64,000 nt of DNA from CAJCIS01 sp965276755 (GCA_965276755.1 OZ255625.1:992001-1056000); one strand, 5' to 3'; shown: positions 8,794-18,248, counted from the stretch's first letter. The notes: a model not told the origin generated them from the letters alone. Translations and numbers: made by a program.

Positions 8794-9149
8794 GGGGCGG
8801 CACCATTGTCTAGGCCAGCTTGTGCTGCGGTCTGGCGGGCTCTGCTGATTTCCTGGGCCGTGGCGGCGCAGCCTCGTCCGGTCACGCGGGTGGCCGCGCG
8901 GGCGGATCGTAGGCGCGGATGGTGCGGGAATGCAATCAAGATCGACGCGGAGCGATGCCAAGCTGGCGGAATGGCTTCGTGCCACCCACCGGGTCTGGCC
9001 GGAGCACTGGGGCGGAGGAAGAACGGCCAAGGCTCGGGCCTGGACCCGACAAGGACAAACCTATGGAACCTTGTTATTGTGGTCGTCTGGGCAGCCCGTT
9101 TGGTCCAAGCGCAGCCACCAGCGATACTAATCGTTCCGGAGATTATTTT
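8794..9149 (+). other. Gap with a possible 66-aa ORF (8930-9130)
   Basis: The 356 bases between the secreted-protein gene and the acyltransferase hold no gene I can name. One short plus-strand frame (8930-9130, with segments DAKLAEWLRATHRVWPEHWG and TYGTLLLWSSGQPVWSK) has a protein-like composition but no recognised family. Promoters for the two divergent neighbours must lie here. A Shine-Dalgarno GGAG at 9138-9141 serves the GTG at 9150. Confidence 0.35.
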
Positions 9150-10298
9150 GTGACACGACAGAGTGCCGGCAAACATCGAATTGGCGACATCGAGTGTCTA
9201 CGTGGCATCGCCGTTCTCATGGTAATCGTATATCATAGTCGAACCGGCCTTTTCACCTGGCCAATGCCGCGCTGGGAATGGATCGACGCGCATTACCTAC
9301 AGACTTGGCCAGGTGTTGATCTGTTTTTTGCAATATCGGGGTTTGTCATTGCGCGAAGCCTGCTGCCCGAACTTGCGGCGTCAGCGAGCCCGGCACGAAC
9401 CATGGGTGCGTTCTGGGTGCGCCGATTCTGGCGGTTGGTCCCTTCGGCTTGGCTATGGTTGCTCATAATCCTTGTGGCTTGCCTGGCGTTCAACAGGTCC
9501 GGTGTCTTCGACACGTTTCACACTAATTATGAGTCCGCCATTGCCGCCGTGCTGAGCGTTGCAAATTTCCGGGAGGCTGCTGCATTCCAGCAGTTTCCCT
9601 ATGGGCCAAGCAGCCCCTACTGGAGTCTGTCACTAGAGGAACAGTTTTACCTTGTGCTGCCAATCCTGGCTTATCTCAGTGGGCGTTGGCTGACGCCGGT
9701 TCTGCTGGTTCTCACGGCGTTTGTGTTTTGCCTGCCCTACCAACCGTTCATTATGATGATTCGGGTACATGCGGTGCTTTTGGGCGTTCTGCTGGCGATC
9801 GCCGCTTCCTCGCCTGCTTATCAGGCATTTGCGCCGGGTTTTCTAAGAGGCAGGTGGTGGGCCGGTCTGCTACTACTTTTGTTCATCGTTACGCTGATAT
9901 CGACGCTGGCCCCTTTCGGGCAGCGCATCACGGCCTACCCACTGGACTTCATTGCACTTCTTTCCGCTCTGCTCGTGTTCGTGGCCTCTTACAATGAGGA
10001 TTTTCTGGTCGGCTATCGACCGCTACGTCTGGTCTTGACCTGGACAGGAACCCGATCATACGCACTTTACCTGGTCCACGTTCCAGTCTTTTGCGCAACG
10101 AGGGAGTTTTGGTATCGCGTTCTTGGTACAGGCGCAACATTCAACCAACGCGACATGCTCAGGTTCACGTTAACGGCCCTGTCGCTGCTGATTGCTTGCG
10201 TCGAGATCAACTACCGCTATCTGGAGCTTCCCCTGCGAAGACGTGGGGTGCAAATTGCGTCACGGCTTAAGCAAGCACCCTGCGCGCGCGACGCTTGA
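9150..10298 (+). CDS. Acyltransferase family 3 membrane protein
   Basis: A 382-residue membrane protein of the acyltransferase 3 (OafA/NodX-like) family. After the N-terminal RIGDIECLRGIAVLMVIVYH comes the family's catalytic-type His, then W.GVDLFF.ISGFVIARS (here TWPGVDLFFAISGFVIARSL), RRFWRLVPSAW and SPYWSLSLEEQFYLVLPIL. Such enzymes O-acetylate (or otherwise acylate) sugars of O-antigen or exopolysaccharide at the inner membrane. I choose the GTG at 9150 because GGAG lies eight bases upstream. Base composition is less GC-rich than the housekeeping genes around it. The stop overlaps the next gene's start by four bases (TTGA). Confidence 0.9.
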   Translation: MTRQSAGKHRIGDIECLRGIAVLMVIVYHSRTGLFTWPMPRWEWIDAHYLQTWPGVDLFFAISGFVIARSLLPELAASASPARTMGAFWVRRFWRLVPSAWLWLLIILVACLAFNRSGVFDTFHTNYESAIAAVLSVANFREAAAFQQFPYGPSSPYWSLSLEEQFYLVLPILAYLSGRWLTPVLLVLTAFVFCLPYQPFIMMIRVHAVLLGVLLAIAASSPAYQAFAPGFLRGRWWAGLLLLLFIVTLISTLAPFGQRITAYPLDFIALLSALLVFVASYNEDFLVGYRPLRLVLTWTGTRSYALYLVHVPVFCATREFWYRVLGTGATFNQRDMLRFTLTALSLLIACVEINYRYLELPLRRRGVQIASRLKQAPCARDA

Positions 10299-12502
10299 TC
10301 TCGCACATGCAACGGAGCAGGCGCGCTACCAAGGTCTTGCCGACAATGCGGGCTGAGTTTGACTTCGTTGTGGTTATCCTAATCTGGATCGTAGCTTGCC
10401 TTCCATGGCTCAGTGGCAGCCACTATGTTAGTGGCGACAGTATCCAATTCTCATACCCTTATTCGAAATATGTTGCCGACACTGTCCGTCACGGAAATGC
10501 GCCTTGGTGGAACTTGTCAACCTACTCTGGACAGCCGCTCCTGGGTGATCCCCAGAGCATGATATTCACACCGCATACGCTTGCCGGCCTGATTGCCGGT
10601 CGTGCGTACACCTTGCATATGTTCGACGTGGTGACCTTGCTTTGCCTGCTTGCTGGAGGACTGGCGATTCACTCCCTCTGCAGGCGCGAGACCCACGGCC
10701 GCACCCTGCCGATCCTCGGAGCGACAGTTTTCATGATTGGTGGCGCGGCAAGCAGCAGATTGCAGCACGTTGGAGATATTCTGACATATAGTATGCTCGC
10801 CCTACAAATATGTGCCTTACGATCACTTTGCGAGCGTCCCGACATGCGGCGCCTCGCCTTCCTCGCGGGAACTCTTCTTGTTTCGCTCGTCAATCCCAAT
10901 CAAGTTGTCTTTCTCTCTGCATTTCAACTTTTGGCATTCATGCCTGCATTTCTGTACCGATCCGAACAGCGGTTGCGTACGCTGTTGCTTGCTTGCGGCG
11001 CAGTGCTGCTGGCAATTGTGGCAGCCTCGCCGGTACTTGCCGCAATTGTTGAATTTTCATCAGTATCAAACCGGCCTGCCCTGCCGATCGATGCCTCATC
11101 GCCGTTTTCCTTGCCTTTTTTTAACGTGGCTGCATTGATAATTCCTGCGTTGTATGGTGTTGCAGCACCACGGCACGGCGTCTGGCCGCCCACAGACTCA
11201 TCAGAGGATTACATCTACACGGGCCTGATCCCTGTGCTGGTGATCCTGCTCATCTTCATCCGGCCGCGCCGTATGCCTCCTTCCTGTGTTGTTGCCGCGG
11301 TTCTTTCTATCGTTTGGCTAATGTATGCCCTTGGGACAAATTTTCCGCTTTACCCGGTGCTTCATTCTTACTTGCCAGGCTTGACTGCATTCCGTCGTCC
11401 AGCAGATGCGGCCTTTCTCCTCAATTGCTCGATGGCAATCGCCGTTGGCACGGCTCGATGGCCGTTTGCCCGCGTGCCGCTCGGCGGAGCTTGGCTTTGG
11501 TCTGCGGTGCTAGTTTCTACGTTTGCTTTGTTTATCATGGCGCGCGCTACCATGGAGCTAGAACATTACGCGGCAAGCCGAGGGCAGATGGCAAGCTTTG
11601 ATGCAAGCTTGCGGCAGTTGTGCATACGAGTGGCCATCCTATGCGCCGGGGCGGTCTCGGTGTTTATCCTGCGACAGCGCCGATGGCGCATGCCAGCAGG
11701 AGTATTGATGATCGGATTGACCGCGACAGATTTGACCACGGCGGGGCGATTTAGTCTGGTTTTTTCTCCCCGATATGAACTCTCAGCGACCGCGCAGTTC
11801 TATGCGCACCAGGTCACCCCATACACGCGGCAGATCAATGACGCACTTGCGTTCCTACGCGCACATGGAGTCATGAACAAAAACATTCCGACAAGAATCG
11901 AAGTCGTGGGAGGCGAGTTGGGGTACAATATGCCCATGGTAGCAAACCTTGAGGTTACGGGCGGCTATAACCCATTTAATTTGGCTAGCTATTCTCGCAA
12001 CGTCGCAACGCAAGAGCTGAAGCGCTTTAATGGCGACGCGCCAAACCCGCAACATGACATCTATCGACGATTGGGCGTGCGGTATGTACTCGTGTCAATG
12101 ACAAACATGATAGCAAAGCCCGAGGTGAACACCTTTCACTCCGGCCTCGCCAGATCCACCTCCGCGCATCTCCTCACCCATGCGGGAGAATACGAGGTGT
12201 GGGAGATAGACAGTTGGCTGCCGAAAGCGACACTCATCGGTGCTGACGGCGCCACCGCCGGAGCTTGCAGGGTTCGAGCTTACAGGAATACCACCGTTCG
12301 TGTGCATTGCAGCGCTCTGGTGGCAACAATCCTTGTTACTGGAGACACATACGCGCCTGGTTGGACAGCTTGCGTCAACAATGCCCCGGCGCCGGTCACC
12401 GCCTTCCAGAAGATTTTTCGTCAAGTTCAGGTTCCTGCGGGAGAGTCTGATATCCGGCTGCGCTATCAACCTGTGCCGTTCTTTCGCACCCATGGATGCT
12501 AG
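10295..12502 (+). CDS. YfhO-like polytopic membrane protein
   Basis: A 735-residue protein with at least eleven hydrophobic segments and a soluble C-terminal domain. The first outer loop has the GDSIQFSYPYSKYVADTVRHG and PWWNLSTYSGQPLLGDPQSM segments, as in the YfhO/GT-C superfamily, where an acidic residue in this loop is expected at the active site. In characterised relatives the protein glycosylates envelope polymers such as teichoic acids from a lipid-linked sugar; here the acceptor is unknown. It starts at TTG overlapping the acyltransferase stop; an ATG at 10307 is the alternative. Together with its neighbour it probably modifies a surface polysaccharide. Confidence 0.7.
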   Translation: MISHMQRSRRATKVLPTMRAEFDFVVVILIWIVACLPWLSGSHYVSGDSIQFSYPYSKYVADTVRHGNAPWWNLSTYSGQPLLGDPQSMIFTPHTLAGLIAGRAYTLHMFDVVTLLCLLAGGLAIHSLCRRETHGRTLPILGATVFMIGGAASSRLQHVGDILTYSMLALQICALRSLCERPDMRRLAFLAGTLLVSLVNPNQVVFLSAFQLLAFMPAFLYRSEQRLRTLLLACGAVLLAIVAASPVLAAIVEFSSVSNRPALPIDASSPFSLPFFNVAALIIPALYGVAAPRHGVWPPTDSSEDYIYTGLIPVLVILLIFIRPRRMPPSCVVAAVLSIVWLMYALGTNFPLYPVLHSYLPGLTAFRRPADAAFLLNCSMAIAVGTARWPFARVPLGGAWLWSAVLVSTFALFIMARATMELEHYAASRGQMASFDASLRQLCIRVAILCAGAVSVFILRQRRWRMPAGVLMIGLTATDLTTAGRFSLVFSPRYELSATAQFYAHQVTPYTRQINDALAFLRAHGVMNKNIPTRIEVVGGELGYNMPMVANLEVTGGYNPFNLASYSRNVATQELKRFNGDAPNPQHDIYRRLGVRYVLVSMTNMIAKPEVNTFHSGLARSTSAHLLTHAGEYEVWEIDSWLPKATLIGADGATAGACRVRAYRNTTVRVHCSALVATILVTGDTYAPGWTACVNNAPAPVTAFQKIFRQVQVPAGESDIRLRYQPVPFFRTHGC

Positions 12503-12533
12503 CTGGTTTTCATGCGGCTTTGTAGTCCTGCGA

Positions 12534-14030
12534 CTAAACGGTCGCACGTTGCCGGCTTTCGCCATACCCTTGTAAGACACTCCCAACGATGAGCATTGCC
12601 GAACTTGCCTGCATGTCTACGCCGACAAGTATGCCGATGGCATGTCTTGGCACATCAAAATATCCATCCCCAAACACAGAGGAGACGACTGCATAAGCAG
12701 TCAGAGCGCCGCCCAGCCCACAAAGCAGCATAGCAGTTGTAATGACGTCTCCGCAACGTTCTCGCAACCGGATCGAACGCCATATTGTAATACCAAGAGC
12801 CGGAATGCTTAGAAAGCAGGAGGCGATGACCAGGTTGCGGTAGTTTGTGCCAGAGAGAAAATCAAGAAGGGACGATGCTGATGTTTCCCGGATCCATCTA
12901 TACACCTTTCGTTCCTGATCCGAAGGCTGCTCGAAATGTCCAATTGCAGGCAGGATAATCGGATGGCTTGCGGGGATAACGTTTTGCATAGGAACAAAAA
13001 ACGTGGCCGGATCGCGGACGAAGAGGCCAAGAAGGTCCAAACGGCGCGTCTTAAAGATGTCAGGACACAGGTTATGCTCCTGAAATCCCGGGGAGTACCA
13101 ATTTTCTCCTATGGAAGCCGCGCAGCTTGGCGGCAGGCCTAGCCAGACAAGCGCACTTTGTTTGTCCCTGGCGGCCGGCAAGACCGCGCCGAGGAATGTG
13201 TCCGCGATATTTGCCTTTATCACCTGTTGGGTATGCTGACTCGGTTTCATCTGGACGGCTGCGTAGCCGCCTTGTATGGCCACAATGGCGCCGGCAACAA
13301 GAAGTGCTGCTCTACCGTCACGCCACCGGAGCAGAAAACCGGCGGCCCCGGTCCAGCCAACCATCGCGCCAAACGGCCAGTACTGCTGCCGTGCGAAGCA
13401 CAGCCATGCGATGCTACCAAGAAAAAATAGAATGAAGCCCAAGCGAGGATGCCGGCTCCTGCTATAGGCGAGTATAGTCAAACTTGTTCCGGCTACGACA
13501 AATATCAGAAAGGACCCTTCAAGGTAGAGCGTATTGAAGAACAGCATCACCGCAAAATCACCGTAGACAAGTGCCGCAAACGTGGCTAGTGCCAAGCGCA
13601 AGGCGGGCGACATCGGCTGCGCGATTACGCCGACGAAAAGCGCCACAGCAGTGAGTACTTTCAAAGCGCCCACACGCCTTAGCGCGAAATGCGCACCTTT
13701 GCCAGACAGGTGCGCGGCCAGCCAGGGAAAAAGATTGTCCGAGGAGTGCAGACATAAGCCGCTGCGCCGATCGCCATCAAAGACAAGTGCATCTACCGGG
13801 CTGCCGGGGTGAGCATCCGCCTTGCCACGATCATTGTAGACCTGCCAGACGCCCATGCATGATGACTGCCGCAGGAAGTCATAATCGTTGGCGTAACCGG
13901 CTATAGGATGTGACAGGCAAAACACGAACATCCTGACAGCGGTGACGATAACAAGAACCACACTCGCCATGTTCATATAACCAAAGCGGGCAGCGCCTGC
14001 TCTCACCACGCCCAACGCCATACGCCGCAA
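12534..14030 (-). CDS. Polytopic membrane protein, GT-C-like, function unknown
   Basis: A 498-residue protein with about ten predicted membrane segments and one large outer loop between the first two (ANDYDFLRQSSCMGVWQVYN, followed by Asp- and His-rich sequence). That topology, with an acidic pair near the start of the first loop, resembles GT-C hexosyltransferases of the WsfD kind, but I see no decisive motif. It is convergent with the YfhO-like gene (31-bp gap) and, like it, visibly poorer in GC than the flanking genes. Most likely a membrane glycosyltransferase or glycan-processing protein; confidence in a coding gene is high, in the function low. Confidence 0.6.
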   Translation of the reverse strand: MRRMALGVVRAGAARFGYMNMASVVLVIVTAVRMFVFCLSHPIAGYANDYDFLRQSSCMGVWQVYNDRGKADAHPGSPVDALVFDGDRRSGLCLHSSDNLFPWLAAHLSGKGAHFALRRVGALKVLTAVALFVGVIAQPMSPALRLALATFAALVYGDFAVMLFFNTLYLEGSFLIFVVAGTSLTILAYSRSRHPRLGFILFFLGSIAWLCFARQQYWPFGAMVGWTGAAGFLLRWRDGRAALLVAGAIVAIQGGYAAVQMKPSQHTQQVIKANIADTFLGAVLPAARDKQSALVWLGLPPSCAASIGENWYSPGFQEHNLCPDIFKTRRLDLLGLFVRDPATFFVPMQNVIPASHPIILPAIGHFEQPSDQERKVYRWIRETSASSLLDFLSGTNYRNLVIASCFLSIPALGITIWRSIRLRERCGDVITTAMLLCGLGGALTAYAVVSSVFGDGYFDVPRHAIGILVGVDMQASSAMLIVGSVLQGYGESRQRATV

Positions 14031-14091
14031 CCTTCAAGCCCGCATCACCTTCTGGCACGCCCGCCGCCTTTCATCCATACCAGCCACCACC

Positions 14092-15192
14092 GTGCGCATC
14101 ATCGAACTCACCAACGTCGATTTCTCCCTCGCCCACTTCCTCCTCCCGCTCATGCGCGGCGCCCGCGCCCGGGGCCACGACGTCATCGGCGTCTGCGCAG
14201 ACGGCCCCCTGCTCCCCCCCATACGCGCCGAGGGCTTCCGCATCATAACGCCCCCCCTCGTCCGCGGCCTCTCACCCGCCGCCCAGACCCGCGCCTATGC
14301 AGCACTCCTCGCCCTATTCCGCGCTGAAAAGCCGGACCTCGTGCACGCCCACATGCCCATCAGCGGCTTCCTCGCCCGCATGGCGGCTGCGGCCGCAGGC
14401 GTGCCGCACATCGCCTATACCTGCCACGGATTCCTGTTCAACCAGCCCGCCCCCTGGCCGCGCCGTGCCGCCAGCCTGGCCATGGAGCTGATCGCCGGGC
14501 GCGTCACCCAAACCTTCACCACCGTCTCCGCCGAGGAGGCCGCAGACGCACGCCGCCTGCACATCGCACGAAACGCGATCGCGATCGGCAATGGCCGCGA
14601 CCCGTCCCTCTTCCGCCCAGACCCCGCCGCCCGCGCGGCCATCCGCGCCGAGCTGGGCCTAGCCCACAATGCCGTGCTGGTAACCGCGTGCTCCCGCCTG
14701 GTGCGGCACAAGGGTTACCCCGAGCTGCTGGCCGCCATGGCCGGCGTCCCGGCGCATCTTTGCGTGGTGGGAACCCGCCTGGCCTCGGACCACGGCCCGG
14801 ACATGGAGCCCCTCTTCGCCGCGAGTGGCCTCGGCGCGCGGCTGCACCGCCTCGGCTACCGCACGGATGTGGCCGCGATCCTGGCGGCCAGCGACATCTT
14901 CGCCCTGCCGAGCCATTTCGAGGGCCTGCCGATGTCGGTGATCGAGGCGATGCTGTGCGGCCTGCCCGTGGTCGCCACCGACATACGCGGCCCGCGCGAG
15001 CAGGTGGTGGACGGCCAGACCGGCCTGCTGGTGCCCCCCGCCACCGTGGCGCCGTTAGCCGCCGCGTTGCGCCGCCTGGCTACGGACGACGCTTTGCGCG
15101 CGAGGATGGGCAGCGCCGGCCGCGCGCGCGCAATCGCCCTCTACGACGAGTCGGCCGTCGTAGCCCGCACGCTGGACGTCCTGGGCCTATAG
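14092..15192 (+). CDS. Family 4 glycosyltransferase (GT-B fold)
   Basis: A 366-residue cytoplasmic or membrane-associated enzyme. The N-terminal domain begins RIIELTNVDFSLAHFLLPLM and has the acceptor-side segment DLVHAHMPISGFLARMAA. The C-terminal donor-binding domain shows the EX7E signature in FEGLPMSVIE, followed by AMLCGLPVVATDIRGPREQV and DGQTGLLVPP. These features define GT4 retaining transferases acting in O-antigen or exopolysaccharide synthesis. It starts at GTG. High GC and codon use match the host better than the three genes before it. The nucleotide-sugar donor cannot be read from the sequence. Confidence 0.9.
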   Translation: MRIIELTNVDFSLAHFLLPLMRGARARGHDVIGVCADGPLLPPIRAEGFRIITPPLVRGLSPAAQTRAYAALLALFRAEKPDLVHAHMPISGFLARMAAAAAGVPHIAYTCHGFLFNQPAPWPRRAASLAMELIAGRVTQTFTTVSAEEAADARRLHIARNAIAIGNGRDPSLFRPDPAARAAIRAELGLAHNAVLVTACSRLVRHKGYPELLAAMAGVPAHLCVVGTRLASDHGPDMEPLFAASGLGARLHRLGYRTDVAAILAASDIFALPSHFEGLPMSVIEAMLCGLPVVATDIRGPREQVVDGQTGLLVPPATVAPLAAALRRLATDDALRARMGSAGRARAIALYDESAVVARTLDVLGL

Positions 15193-15193
15193 A

Positions 15194-15240
15194 GCAAAAG
15201 TTCTTTGGTTCTTTCTTTCAAGAAAGAACAACCTTCCCTA
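15194..15240. repeat. R1 dispersed palindrome, copy 2
   Basis: The most regular R1 copy: AAAAGTTCTTTG, then a hairpin with arms GTTCTTTCTT and AAGAAAGAAC around a TC tip, then AACCTTCCCT. It lies between the GT4 gene and purH. Confidence 0.85.
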
Positions 15241-15252
15241 TGCCTCACCCCC

Positions 15253-16785
15253 ATGATCCACCCCATCCGCCGCGCCCTGATCTCCGTCTCCGACAAAACC
15301 GGCCTGGTGCCGTTCGCCCGCGCGCTGGCAGATGCCGGAGTGGAAATCCTGTCCACGGGCGGCTCTGCCCACGCGCTGCGCCAGGCGGGCATACCGGTGC
15401 TCGAGGTGTCCGAGCACACGGGGTTTCCCGAAATCCTGGGCGGGCGGGTGAAAACGCTGGTGCCGCAAATCCATGGCGGCATATTGGGGCGCCGGAACGT
15501 GGCGGCGGATGTGGCGCAGATGGCAGCGCACGCCATTGCGCCGATCGATCTGGTGGCGGTCAATTTGTATCCGTTCGAGGCGAGCGTGGCAGCCGGTGCC
15601 GCGGCTGAAGACTGCGTGGAAAATATCGACATCGGCGGCCCGGCGCTGATCCGCGCCGCGGCGAAGAACCACGAATTCGTCGCCGTGCTGACCGCGCCCG
15701 GGCAGTACGACGCGGTGGTGGACGAAATTGCATCCCAGGGCGGCACAAGCCTGGCGACGCGGCGGGCGTTGGCGGCGGCGGCCTATGCGCGCACGGCCGA
15801 ATATGACGCGGCCATTGCGGCGTGGTTTGCGCAACAAGCCGGCGAGGCCTTTCCGGCCGTGCTGACCGTCTCGGGGCGGCGCGCGCAAATGCTGCGCTAT
15901 GGCGAAAATCCGCATCAGCAGGCGGCGTTCTACATCAATGACGCGCGCGCGGGGATTGCCACCGCGCGACAGGTGCAGGGCAAGGCGTTGTCCTATAACA
16001 ACCTCAATGACACCGATGCGGCGTTTGAGTGCGTAGCCGAGTTCGACGCGCCTGCGGTTGTCATCGTCAAGCACGCCAACCCATGCGGTGTGGCGCTGGC
16101 GCACGATCTGGCCGCGGCGTGGGAGGCGGCGTTGCGGTGTGATCCGGTCTCAGCGTATGGCGGGATTGTGGCGGTCAATCGCGAGCTTGACGAGGTGACC
16201 GCGGAAGCGATTGCGGCGATTTTTACCGAGGTGATCGTGGCACCTGGTGCGAGTGAGGCGGCGCAGGCGGTGCTGGCGCGCCGGCGCAATTTGCGGCTGC
16301 TGCTGACAGGCGGGCTGCCGGACCCCGCAGCGCCCGGCGTCCTGGTGCGCAGTGTGGCGGGCGGGTTCCTGGCGCAGTCGCGCGACACGGGTCGCGTGGG
16401 CGCCGGCGATCTGCGGGTGGTGACGCAGCGGTCGCCGACCGAGGCGGAAATGGCCGATCTGCTATTCGCCTTTCGCGTCTGCAAGCATGTCAAAAGCAAC
16501 GCGATTGTCTATGCGCGCGCCGGCGCCACGGTGGGGATTGGTGCGGGGCAGATGAGCCGTGTCGACAGCGCGCGCATCGCGGCATGGAAGGGCCAGACGC
16601 AGGGCAGTGTCGTGGCCAGCGACGCATTCTTCCCCTTCGCCGACGGGCTGGAGGTGGCCATTGCTGCCGGAGCGACGGCCGTGATCCAGCCGGGGGGCTC
16701 GGTGCGTGACGGCGAGGTGATCGAGGCGGCCGATCGGGCGGGAGTAGCGATGGTGCTGACCGGCATGCGGCATTTTCGCCATTGA
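15253..16785 (+). CDS. purH: Bifunctional AICAR transformylase / IMP cyclohydrolase
   Basis: A 510-residue enzyme for the last two steps of purine synthesis. The N-terminal MGS-like cyclohydrolase domain (about 1-190) has RRALISVSDKTGLVPFARAL, ILSTGGSAHALRQAGIPV and GGRVKTLVPQIHGGIL. The C-terminal transformylase domain has RYGENPHQQAAFY, KALSYNNLNDTDAAF, the catalytic KHANPCGVA, and SDAFFPFADGLEVAI. I start at the ATG at 15253, giving MIHPIRRALISVS; the open frame before it is R1 repeat. The last four bases overlap the TTG start of the thioesterase. Confidence 0.96.
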   Translation: MIHPIRRALISVSDKTGLVPFARALADAGVEILSTGGSAHALRQAGIPVLEVSEHTGFPEILGGRVKTLVPQIHGGILGRRNVAADVAQMAAHAIAPIDLVAVNLYPFEASVAAGAAAEDCVENIDIGGPALIRAAAKNHEFVAVLTAPGQYDAVVDEIASQGGTSLATRRALAAAAYARTAEYDAAIAAWFAQQAGEAFPAVLTVSGRRAQMLRYGENPHQQAAFYINDARAGIATARQVQGKALSYNNLNDTDAAFECVAEFDAPAVVIVKHANPCGVALAHDLAAAWEAALRCDPVSAYGGIVAVNRELDEVTAEAIAAIFTEVIVAPGASEAAQAVLARRRNLRLLLTGGLPDPAAPGVLVRSVAGGFLAQSRDTGRVGAGDLRVVTQRSPTEAEMADLLFAFRVCKHVKSNAIVYARAGATVGIGAGQMSRVDSARIAAWKGQTQGSVVASDAFFPFADGLEVAIAAGATAVIQPGGSVRDGEVIEAADRAGVAMVLTGMRHFRH

Positions 16786-17207
16786 CCGCGGCGGACATCC
16801 CCGACGGATTTTTGCCGCATGGGCGGAAAAGCGGGCTGACCGCGCCTTGGGAGCCACTCTACTCGCGCCGATTGGCAGATGCCGTCCATATCGGTTTCCG
16901 TGCCGCCGCGCCGCATACCAACAGCCGCGATTTCGTGCATGGCGGCCTGATTTCGGCACTTGCCGATAATGCGATGGGCTTGAGTTGCGGCATCGGTCTG
17001 CGGGAGGGCACGGGGCTGGTGACGGTCAGCCTTGCCATGGATTTCGTTGCCTCCGCGGCGTTGGGGCAGTGGGTCGAGCTGCGGCCGACCGTGACCAAGC
17101 TGGGCGGCAGCCTGGCCTTTGCCACCGTTATCGTGCTCGCCGCGGGTGAGGTCTGCGCCAGCGGACGAGCCGTGTTCCGGGTGCTCGCACCTCGCCCGGC
17201 CGCTTGA
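16782..17207 (+). CDS. PaaI-family hotdog thioesterase
   Basis: A 141-residue single-domain hotdog protein. The family signature is clear: SRDFVHGGLISALADNAMG with the HGG turn and the catalytic-type Asp, then LVTVSLAMDFVASAALGQWV. These enzymes hydrolyse acyl-CoA thioesters, often aromatic ones. It starts at TTG overlapping the purH stop by four bases, so it is translationally coupled to purine synthesis, though no metabolic link is evident; purH-adjacent placement may simply be operon drift. Substrate unknown. Confidence 0.85.
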   Translation: MTAADIPDGFLPHGRKSGLTAPWEPLYSRRLADAVHIGFRAAAPHTNSRDFVHGGLISALADNAMGLSCGIGLREGTGLVTVSLAMDFVASAALGQWVELRPTVTKLGGSLAFATVIVLAAGEVCASGRAVFRVLAPRPAA

Positions 17208-17238
17208 CTAGGCACGGCGCGGCTATATTTCTGCTTGG

Positions 17239-18195
17239 ATGCGCAGCCTGAACGAACTCTCCGAACGCGAAATCCTGGCGCTGGCCATCGGCGCCGAAGA
17301 AGAAGATGGGCGCATCTACGCCGATTTTGCCGAACGCCTGCGCACCGAATACCCTGACAGCGCCAAGATCTTCCTGGACATGTCCGCCGAGGAGAACGAT
17401 CACCGGCGCAGCCTGATCGACCTCTACGCGCTGAAATTCGGCCAGCACATTCCGCTGATCCGGCGCGCGGACGTGCGCGGCTTCACGCCTCGCCGGCCCG
17501 TATGGCAGCTCAAGCGGCTGGGGATCGAGGCCGTGCGACAGACCGCGCGCACGATGGAAATCGAGAGCAGTCGCTTCTATCGCCAGGCCGCCGGCAGCAG
17601 CACCGATGTGGCGATACGCAAGCTGCTGGGCGATCTGGCTGCGGTTGAAGAGGGCCACGAGCGCACCGCGGGCGAAGTCGCCGAACGCCATTTGGCCGGC
17701 GGCAAGAAGGAGGAGGAGGACGATACCGCTCGCCGCCGCTTCGTGCTGCGCATCGTCCAGCCCGGCCTGGTCGGGCTGATGGACGGCTCGGTCTCCACTC
17801 TGGCACCCGTGTTTGCCGCGGCCTTTGCCACGCATGCCAGCCATAATGCGTTTCTGGTGGGGATGGCTGCCTCGATCGGCGCAGGAATATCGATGGGATT
17901 TGCCGAGGCGTTGTCAGATGACGGCAAGATTTCCGGGCGCGGCAATCCGCTTCTGCGTGGCGGCATTACCGGGGCCATGACGACCGTGGGCGGGATCGGG
18001 CACACGCTACCGTATCTAATTGCGGATTTCTGGACCGCGACCAGCGTGGCCGCGGTTGTGGTGGTGATTGAGTTGATGGTTATTTCTTGGATACGCTGGC
18101 GGTATATGGAAAGTAATCTGTTCAGTGCGGCTTTGCAGATTGTTGTCGGCGGAGCGCTGGTTCTGGCTTGCGGGATTTTGATTGGCAGCAGTTAG
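17239..18195 (+). CDS. mbfA: Membrane-bound ferritin MbfA (rubrerythrin-VIT1 fusion)
   Basis: A 318-residue fusion. The N-terminal erythrin-type di-iron domain (about 1-150) supplies repeated metal ligands in GAEEEDGRIYADFAERL, MSAEENDHRRSLIDLY, MEIESSRFYRQAA and LAAVEEGHERTAGEVAE. The C-terminal VIT1/CCC1 domain has five membrane segments starting LRIVQPGLVGLMDGSVS and containing GMAASIGAGISMGFAEALSDDG. In Bradyrhizobium and Agrobacterium MbfA exports iron and protects against peroxide, under Irr control; here regulation is inferred, and I did not find a clear Irr box in the 31 bases upstream. Confidence 0.93.
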   Translation: MRSLNELSEREILALAIGAEEEDGRIYADFAERLRTEYPDSAKIFLDMSAEENDHRRSLIDLYALKFGQHIPLIRRADVRGFTPRRPVWQLKRLGIEAVRQTARTMEIESSRFYRQAAGSSTDVAIRKLLGDLAAVEEGHERTAGEVAERHLAGGKKEEEDDTARRRFVLRIVQPGLVGLMDGSVSTLAPVFAAAFATHASHNAFLVGMAASIGAGISMGFAEALSDDGKISGRGNPLLRGGITGAMTTVGGIGHTLPYLIADFWTATSVAAVVVVIELMVISWIRWRYMESNLFSAALQIVVGGALVLACGILIGSS

Positions 18196-18199
18196 GGCG

Positions 18200-18248
18200 A
18201 AGGAAGGAAGCAGTCCTTTTTTGAAAAAAGGACCAAAAAACTTTTGTC
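18200..18248. repeat. R1 dispersed palindrome, copy 3 (reverse)
   Basis: Reverse-oriented R1 copy: AAGGAAGCAGTCC, hairpin TTTTTTGAAAAAA, then GGACCAAAAAACTTTTG. It lies just after mbfA and could end its transcript. Confidence 0.8.

Noticed and set aside
8975..9050. A tRNA-like look of GCTGGCGGAATGGCTTCG
   Set aside because: No cloverleaf: the D and T arms and a 7-bp acceptor stem cannot be formed.
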